Positions 6,126-11,328 of a DNA stretch of 14,571 bases are shown piece after piece. This DNA is from Clostridia bacterium. Lineage in GTDB: Bacteria; Bacillota; Clostridia; Oscillospirales; Acutalibacteraceae. A program made the translations under genes and the position numbers. The stretch spans positions 1 to 14,571 of the forward strand of contig JAFTCS010000203.1 in assembly GCA_017454565.1 (NCBI GenBank), read 5' to 3'. The notes under the pieces are model-generated. The model ran no database searches. It was given only the letters and a program-made list of their open reading frames with translations, and was not told the DNA's origin. Within the stretch, counting starts at the first letter, position 1; the number at the start of each line of letters is the position of its first letter.

Positions 6126-8333
6126 TTATTCTTCTGTATGTCCGGGTGTGCTTTCCTGCTCCGGAGCTTCTTCCGTTTCGGACGGCGGCAGGGGTGTCTC
6201 AACAGTTTCGCTTTCAGACTCAAGCTTAGGCGTTATCATCGACAGCAGACTGTCAACCTTTGTGATGACAGTCAGCACTGCACCGGTCTCGGTCTTTGCG
6301 TCATAGGCGATGAATGATATATTTGCGGATACTCTCGTACCGTTTTCTTCAACATTGATTATAGTCTCGCTCCTGCGGGATGAAAGGCACTTCTTCACCG
6401 CATCCAGAAAACCGGGTGTGGGCGTCTTGTACCACTCGTAGTAGTCGTTGTTTATCATGTCCTTGTCCTGACCGATCTGCTCCAGAAAGTATTTGTAGGC
6501 GTTGTTTGCCTTTAGTATACGGAAAACGCCGTCATGAAACTCCAGCACCGCAATGGGCGTTGTATCGCTGTCACCTATAAAGCCGCCAAGACCCGACATA
6601 AGAAGATGAGGCTCCAGACTGGTGGTGCATATCTTGTCATAGTAAGAGGTTTTGTTCACATCATCATACTGCAGACCGTTGTATATCCTCTCCTGATAGA
6701 AATGCTCACAAGGCATAGGCTTGCCCAGAAGGAAGCCCTGTACCTTATCACAGCCCGCATCACGCAGGAAACGGAGCTGCTCCTTTGTCTGCACACCCTC
6801 TGCAAGTGTGCTTACTCCAAGCTTGGATATCATATTCAGCACATCCGAGAGAATAAGCCTGTTCTTGCCGGTCAGACTGAAATTCTTCATAAAACGCATG
6901 TCAAGCTTTATCAGGTCAAAGCTGTACTCCTGCAGAGTGTTCAGTGAAGAATATTCGCTGCCGAAATCGTCCATCCAGACATTGAAGCCGGCTTCACGGA
7001 AACGGTTTATCTGATTGGCGAGGAACTGCTGGTTCTTGATAAACGCGCTCTCGGTTATCTCTACAGTAAGAAGATGGTGGGCTATATTGTATTCGTTTAC
7101 GATGGAGAGCACCTCGTCAAACACATCGCAGACTTCAAAATTCGTTCTCGAAATATTGACAGACACCGGCACCAGCGGCATGCCAAGCTGTTTCTGAGTG
7201 TCAAGACTTTCGCATATCTTGCGCAGCATGTAAAAATCAAGTTTATTTATAAGTCTGTTGTCCTCAAGCACAGGAATAAACTGTGCCGGCGGCAAAAGAC
7301 CCTTTTCTGGGTCCATCCATCGCGCAAGGGCCTCCATGTCGCAGATCTTGCCCGTGACCGTCCTTATAATAGGCATATAATACAGCTTGAGGTAGCCTTT
7401 TTCCAGCGCCTCGTCAAAGTGATTGAGAACATGCCTGCGCTGACGGTACTCTGTGAACATATCGCGGTCAAAAACGTGATATTTGCGTGTATAGTCGCCC
7501 TTGATGGTCTTGCAGGCTATCCTTGCTCTGTCTATGGCGGCAAAGATATCCAGCTCACCCTTGTCATCTATATAAATGCCCGCGCAAAGCTGCACAGGTA
7601 TACCCATGGGATTGCGCAGTACCTGATCGTTCACCTGCTCGATCTTCTGCTCCAGGTGCCTTTTGCCGGTCATAACAACAAAGTGGTCGTCAGAAAATCT
7701 GGCTATGGCGTCCTTTTCAAACACGTCTTTAAGAACCGAAGCAGTACCCGACAGAATACCGTTCCCCCTCGAAAAGCCGTACTTCTCGTTTATGGCCTTC
7801 ATGTCTCTTATATCAAAATAAACCATCGCCGGAACAATGCCCTTGCTCTGCATCCTTCTGCGCTCCTGCTCGGCAAGCATGCCAAAGGCTGACATGTTGG
7901 GCAGAGTGGTAAGCTTGTCATAATAGTTATTTATCTTTTCGGCATTTACAATGTCCGTAACATCTCCGCACCATATAGTATGGAGCTTATCGCCGGAATC
8001 CGTATAATAGCTGCTGCCCTGTGCATACACCGTACGGAACGTACCGTTGATGAACTTTCTGAATACTATATTCAGTCTGCCCTCAGCATAGAATTTAGTC
8101 ATGGCGGAGGATACCTTTTCCACATCCTCAGGGTGAACGGTGGTGTATATGCCGTTTTCAAGGGTATATGCAACCTCTGTCCTGTCAGCGCAGTAAAGCT
8201 TGCACAGACCATCCGACACCAGAGTAACGTGCACCTCAGCGCCTATCTTCTGCATTATTACAAACGGAATGACGGAAGACTCCAGATCGTTCTTCTCACG
8301 GCCGTAATACTCATATAGCATATCAGTGTTCAT
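6126..8333 (-). CDS. PAS / degenerate GGDEF / EAL c-di-GMP phosphodiesterase
   Basis: This 735-aa cytoplasmic signalling protein probably hydrolyses cyclic di-GMP. Order: PAS-like region (about 20-125), GGDEF-type domain (about 136-290), EAL domain (about 300-545), second PAS-like region (about 575-690) and an acidic, proline-rich tail. The GGDEF signature is degenerate (S214-D-D-H-F218), so cyclase activity is unlikely. The EAL domain keeps the usual metal and catalytic residues: E334 (EAL), N393, E425, D455, D456, K476, E512 and Q532. No transmembrane segment or signal peptide is seen. I chose ATG 8333 because GGAGGGG lies six bases upstream. The longer reading frame would start at TTG 8405, but a near-consensus promoter (8370-8398) overlaps that region, and the ATG at 8381 lies in the promoter spacer. 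The gene is monocistronic: own promoter, own terminator. The C-terminal PAS position is less common than N-terminal sensing. Confidence 0.9.
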   Translation of the reverse strand: MNTDMLYEYYGREKNDLESSVIPFVIMQKIGAEVHVTLVSDGLCKLYCADRTEVAYTLENGIYTTVHPEDVEKVSSAMTKFYAEGRLNIVFRKFINGTFRTVYAQGSSYYTDSGDKLHTIWCGDVTDIVNAEKINNYYDKLTTLPNMSAFGMLAEQERRRMQSKGIVPAMVYFDIRDMKAINEKYGFSRGNGILSGTASVLKDVFEKDAIARFSDDHFVVMTGKRHLEQKIEQVNDQVLRNPMGIPVQLCAGIYIDDKGELDIFAAIDRARIACKTIKGDYTRKYHVFDRDMFTEYRQRRHVLNHFDEALEKGYLKLYYMPIIRTVTGKICDMEALARWMDPEKGLLPPAQFIPVLEDNRLINKLDFYMLRKICESLDTQKQLGMPLVPVSVNISRTNFEVCDVFDEVLSIVNEYNIAHHLLTVEITESAFIKNQQFLANQINRFREAGFNVWMDDFGSEYSSLNTLQEYSFDLIKLDMRFMKNFSLTGKNRLILSDVLNMISKLGVSTLAEGVQTKEQLRFLRDAGCDKVQGFLLGKPMPCEHFYQERIYNGLQYDDVNKTSYYDKICTTSLEPHLLMSGLGGFIGDSDTTPIAVLEFHDGVFRILKANNAYKYFLEQIGQDKDMINNDYYEWYKTPTPGFLDAVKKCLSSRRSETIINVEENGTRVSANISFIAYDAKTETGAVLTVITKVDSLLSMITPKLESESETVETPLPPSETEEAPEQESTPGHTEE

Positions 8334-8369
8334 GCTGATCCCCTCCAGTTCAGATACCGATACAGAATA

Positions 8370-8398
8370 ATAATATTTCATTACGGCCTGTTTGTCAA
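8370..8398 (-). promoter_or_regulatory. Promoter of the EAL-domain gene
   Basis: On the minus strand, TTGACA (8398-8393) and TATTAT (8375-8370) are separated by exactly 17 bp. Transcription would begin near 8363, leaving a leader of about 30 nt with GGAGGGG before ATG 8333. This fixes the start codon choice. Confidence 0.85.
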
Positions 8399-8481
8399 TC
8401 AACAAATATACAAAACTTTATTTAAAAATTTTGTATCTATTCTCTCACAAACTTCAATCGCATTTTCCTTTGATGAAATAA

Positions 8482-10758
8482 TCAAATATTTACATCCTTT
8501 TCTTCGTACATGGAAAGCAGTTCCTTGTAAACCGCGCGGTACCTCTGCGCAAGCTCAGGGTTGGTCTTATCTAAAATAGAAAGATATTTCAGACGCTTTT
8601 TCTTACGGTGTTCAAAGGCCTGAGGATCGTTACTGTACAGTCTGTATGCTCTTTCAAGCCGGCGCTTGCTGAGACGCTTCATTGCTTTAGAATCAATAGC
8701 GGGCATCGCCGTTTCTATTACCTTTCTGCGCTCTTCAAGGGCGCTCACTATCCTTTCGGCCTGATCGGGGTGCTTAATGGCGCGGTCAAGCAGTCTGGTT
8801 TCAAGTCTGTCCAGAAGCTCATCCTCGTCAAACATGTTCAGCTTTCCCCACCTTGTCAGGCTGGATATCTTTTCGATGGTCTCGCCGGTCAGTTCCTTGT
8901 CTTTTTTGAGACTCTGATAGATTTCCTCTGTCAGTTGTTTCCTGAAGTCCTCTGCGCTGTCGCCAAGAGCCCATTCCAGCTCAGCCTGCAAACCGGTGAA
9001 AAAGCCCTGGTCGGCGGCGTCACCTTCAATTTCCGTGCTTTTTTCAGCTTTCTCCGACGTACCGCCGCCCTCAGGCTCGTAAGGCTTTTTTATTCCGGCG
9101 TCACGCAGGGCAAGCGCAATAGTCATGCGCACAGCGCCGTTTTTGATAAGCTCGTCGGCGCCAAAACGGCGCAGACTGTCATTTACAGTGCCGATGTGCC
9201 CTGTCATGTAAAATCTTATATTTTTGCTTCTGAAATGCTTATAAAGGTACAGCAGCTCCTCAGCGGCAGCAGTGTCAATACTGCTCACAGCACCGGCATT
9301 GATTATAACGCAGGTGGTGTCATCTTTCACGGCTGATTCAATGTCGTTTTTAATGACATCGGTGTTTGCAAAGAACATGTTCCCGCCAAACCTGTATATA
9401 ACAGCCCGTTTCAGCGGACGGGCCTCGCGGCTCCTTTCAAGAGAGTAAAAGCCTGTTCTGCCGGGGATAACTCCCATAAATGTCCTCGGAGGTGTAACGA
9501 CCTTTACAATCACCGCAAAAAACGAAAGCACAATACCGATGATAACACCGTACACCGTTCCGAAAACGAGAACGCCAAGGAATGCACCCATGAAGATAAG
9601 GAATTCCTGCTTGCTCGCCTTAAACAGACGTTTTGCAAGCCCGAATTCGCAGGCACCTATAAGTGCGCTGATGACAATAGCCGTAAGCACCGGCACAGGG
9701 AGCAGTCTTATAAGCGGATTAGCCGCAAACAGCACGATAACCATTGCACCGGAAGCAAAAACCGACATCCACTGGGACTTTACACCGAACTGACGCGCTA
9801 TGCCGGTTCTTGATACGCTGCCGTTGACCGGGCAGCACCCCGTGAGGGATGACGCTAAATTCGCAAGGGAATATGAAAGTATCTCTCTGTTGGCATCAAG
9901 CTTGTAGCCGTCCTTTGTCGCATAGCTTTTTGATGCCAGCAGCGATTCCGCTAAAATAACTGCCGCAATACTCAGGGAATGGAACAGAACCTCTGATATT
10001 TCTTCCAGATCAAAACCTACGACCGGCAGCTTAGGAGCAGGAAATCCCGGCTCAACCTCAGGCATCATATTGACTCCGATGTCTGCAAGCGGCAGACAGC
10101 AGCCGAGTATCACTCCTGATGCCATCATTACAACGGACATGGGTATCTTTGGCGCAATGTGCCTGAACAGAACTATAATAAAAATCACAAGACAGCCAAT
10201 CAGCATTGACCAGCCGTTGAATTCCTTCAGCTCGCTGATTATATGCTCTATCAACTCAGGAGCCTCGCCTATACCTGCCGCACCTCCGAAAAGCTTTGGT
10301 ATCTGCATGAGTATTATGGTGCAGCATATTCCCGAAACGAAGCCGCCCATAACAGGCTCGGATATGTATCTGACTATGCGCCCTGCCTTGAAAATAAAGA
10401 ATATCAGCAGCCACCCCGAAACGAACAGCGCAATAAGAGGCACTATCTGCATGGCTTCCTGCGAACCGGGGGTTATCTCAAGCGCTGCGATGGTCGTGCC
10501 GACCAACGCTGCCGGAGCCGCATCCACACCGAAAACGAAATCCCGGGAGCTTGTTAGCAGGGCAAAAAGCAGGATCGGCAGCACCGAGCCGTACAGTCCG
10601 TACTGCATGGGCAAACCGGAGATCTGTGCATAGCCCATTGATATCGGAATGGAAACCAGCGCAATGATGATCCCTCCGGCAATATCCTTAAAGAAATCTC
10701 CGGGATGTTTGTATGGAAAAAATTTTTGTCTGATATTTCCGGCAATATCCGCTTTCAT
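8482..10758 (-). CDS. SulP-family anion transporter with STAS and C-terminal extension
   Basis: This 758-aa inner-membrane secondary transporter of the SulP/SLC26 family moves sulfate, bicarbonate or dicarboxylates, depending on the member. Residues about 15-430 form the multi-helix transport domain. It begins with DIAGGIIIALVSIPISMGYA, and later has the characteristic stretch around NLASSLTGCCPVNGSVSRTG. A STAS domain follows (about 448-555, with INAGAVSSIDTAAAEELL). After a Gly/Glu-rich linker (about 558-590) comes a highly charged, helix-prone region to the end (590-758) that I do not recognise and that typical SulP-STAS proteins lack. The start is ATG 10758 behind AGAGGTG. The longer frame from TTG 10839 overlaps the promoter. 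No sulfate-assimilation or carbonic anhydrase gene is adjacent, so the substrate cannot be assigned. It is read on the same strand as the EAL-domain gene, but that gene has its own promoter. Confidence 0.9.
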   Translation of the reverse strand: MKADIAGNIRQKFFPYKHPGDFFKDIAGGIIIALVSIPISMGYAQISGLPMQYGLYGSVLPILLFALLTSSRDFVFGVDAAPAALVGTTIAALEITPGSQEAMQIVPLIALFVSGWLLIFFIFKAGRIVRYISEPVMGGFVSGICCTIILMQIPKLFGGAAGIGEAPELIEHIISELKEFNGWSMLIGCLVIFIIVLFRHIAPKIPMSVVMMASGVILGCCLPLADIGVNMMPEVEPGFPAPKLPVVGFDLEEISEVLFHSLSIAAVILAESLLASKSYATKDGYKLDANREILSYSLANLASSLTGCCPVNGSVSRTGIARQFGVKSQWMSVFASGAMVIVLFAANPLIRLLPVPVLTAIVISALIGACEFGLAKRLFKASKQEFLIFMGAFLGVLVFGTVYGVIIGIVLSFFAVIVKVVTPPRTFMGVIPGRTGFYSLERSREARPLKRAVIYRFGGNMFFANTDVIKNDIESAVKDDTTCVIINAGAVSSIDTAAAEELLYLYKHFRSKNIRFYMTGHIGTVNDSLRRFGADELIKNGAVRMTIALALRDAGIKKPYEPEGGGTSEKAEKSTEIEGDAADQGFFTGLQAELEWALGDSAEDFRKQLTEEIYQSLKKDKELTGETIEKISSLTRWGKLNMFDEDELLDRLETRLLDRAIKHPDQAERIVSALEERRKVIETAMPAIDSKAMKRLSKRRLERAYRLYSNDPQAFEHRKKKRLKYLSILDKTNPELAQRYRAVYKELLSMYEEKDVNI

Positions 10759-10807
10759 AAGGGCACCTCTTTTATCCTGTATTCCTGAGAAATTATTCTG
10801 TACTACA

Positions 10808-10836
10808 ATAATACCCCATTGCCGGACATATTGCAA
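10808..10836 (-). promoter_or_regulatory. Promoter of the SulP gene
   Basis: On the minus strand, TTGCAA (10836-10831) and TATTAT (10813-10808) are 17 bp apart. Transcription would start near 10801, giving a leader of about 43 nt before ATG 10758. It diverges from the promoters of the leucine-rich-repeat gene. Confidence 0.75.
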
Positions 10837-10921
10837 CAAATATTGACACTTTTACCCATAGCTGTAATAAACACCGCAAAAAGGCTGCATTTTGCATGAG
10901 ATGTATCACAAAAGCATCGTG

Positions 10922-10950
10922 TTGTTCAAAATAGGTAAATTTCATATATA
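10922..10950 (+). promoter_or_regulatory. Weak distal promoter candidate upstream of the LRR gene
   Basis: TTGTTC (10922-10927), 17 bp, TATATA (10945-10950). It is a poorer match than the two promoters downstream of it, and in such AT-rich sequence it may be chance. The rest of 10837-11001 shows only AT-rich DNA without a gene. Confidence 0.25.
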
Positions 10951-11001
10951 AAATTCGTGCAATATTTTTCGGATTATTTTATAGATTTTATAAAAAATTT
11001 A

Positions 11002-11030
11002 TTGAAAAAATCCCGAAAAATTAGTATAAT
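11002..11030 (+). promoter_or_regulatory. Promoter P1 of the LRR gene
   Basis: TTGAAA (11002-11007), 17 bp, perfect TATAAT (11025-11030). Transcription would start near 11037 and give an unusually long leader of about 290 nt, which passes an attenuator-like segment (11055-11112) and the operator-like repeats (11163-11222). Confidence 0.75.
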
Positions 11031-11054
11031 ACTTATGTATTTACTATCATGAAC

Positions 11055-11112
11055 TTCCGTTGTACGGAGCTTGCAAGGTGTTTTTTGGGAAATTCGGATT
11101 CTCCGTTTTTTT
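11055..11112 (+). promoter_or_regulatory. Attenuator-like segment in the P1 leader
   Basis: TCCGT-TGT-ACGGA (11056-11068) forms one hairpin. CGGA-TTC-TCCG (11095-11105) forms a second, short one followed by seven T (11106-11112). ACGGAG (11064-11069) can instead pair with CTCCGT (11101-11106), which would break the second hairpin. CTCCGT occurs again at 11143-11148. The stems are short, so this is only suggestive of transcriptional attenuation or a small leader RNA. Confidence 0.3.
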
Positions 11113-11162
11113 AAAGACATCTTTTTTTGCCTGTACAATATCCTCCGTGAGTCACCCGTATG

Positions 11163-11222
11163 TTTTATGAAGCTTTACATATCATAAAATATGTCACAAC
11201 AACCACTTGAAACTTCATAAAA
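11163..11222 (+). promoter_or_regulatory. Operator-like TCATAAAA repeats around P2
   Basis: TTTTATGAAG (11163-11172) and CTTCATAAAA (11213-11222) are a perfect 10-bp inverted repeat. The core TCATAAAA also occurs directly at 11182-11189, so there are three copies, two of them direct and 33 bp apart (about three helix turns). The right-hand copy fills the start of the P2 spacer. A 6-bp inverted repeat ACATAT/ATATGT (11177-11194) lies between. This fits a transcription-factor site or, in P1 RNA, a large hairpin. No regulator can be named. Confidence 0.45.
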
Positions 11223-11235
11223 TTTTTGGTATTAT
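11207..11235 (+). promoter_or_regulatory. Promoter P2 of the LRR gene
   Basis: TTGAAA (11207-11212), 17 bp, TATTAT (11230-11235). Transcription would start near 11242, giving a leader of about 87 nt. The spacer overlaps the right arm of the 10-bp inverted repeat, so a protein bound there should block or alter this promoter. Confidence 0.65.
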
Positions 11236-11328
11236 TTATATATAATTATTTAACATGACTCAAAGAGGAACCGATTATCCTATCTGTTCACTTGGTAGTT
11301 ATAATTCCACAAAAGGCGGTGATATATA

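Noticed and set aside
5964..6317. 117-aa plus-strand frame across the terminator
   Set aside because: It spans a repeat, a terminator and the antisense of the EAL-domain gene, and has no ribosome binding site.
8334..8405. Longer start (TTG 8405 or ATG 8381) for the EAL-domain protein
   Set aside because: A near-consensus promoter (TTGACA-17-TATTAT) overlaps these codons, whereas ATG 8333 has GGAGGGG at the right distance.
10759..10839. Longer start (TTG 10839) for the SulP protein
   Set aside because: The codon lies next to the -35 box of the gene's promoter, and ATG 10758 has AGAGGTG upstream and begins the conserved N-terminus.
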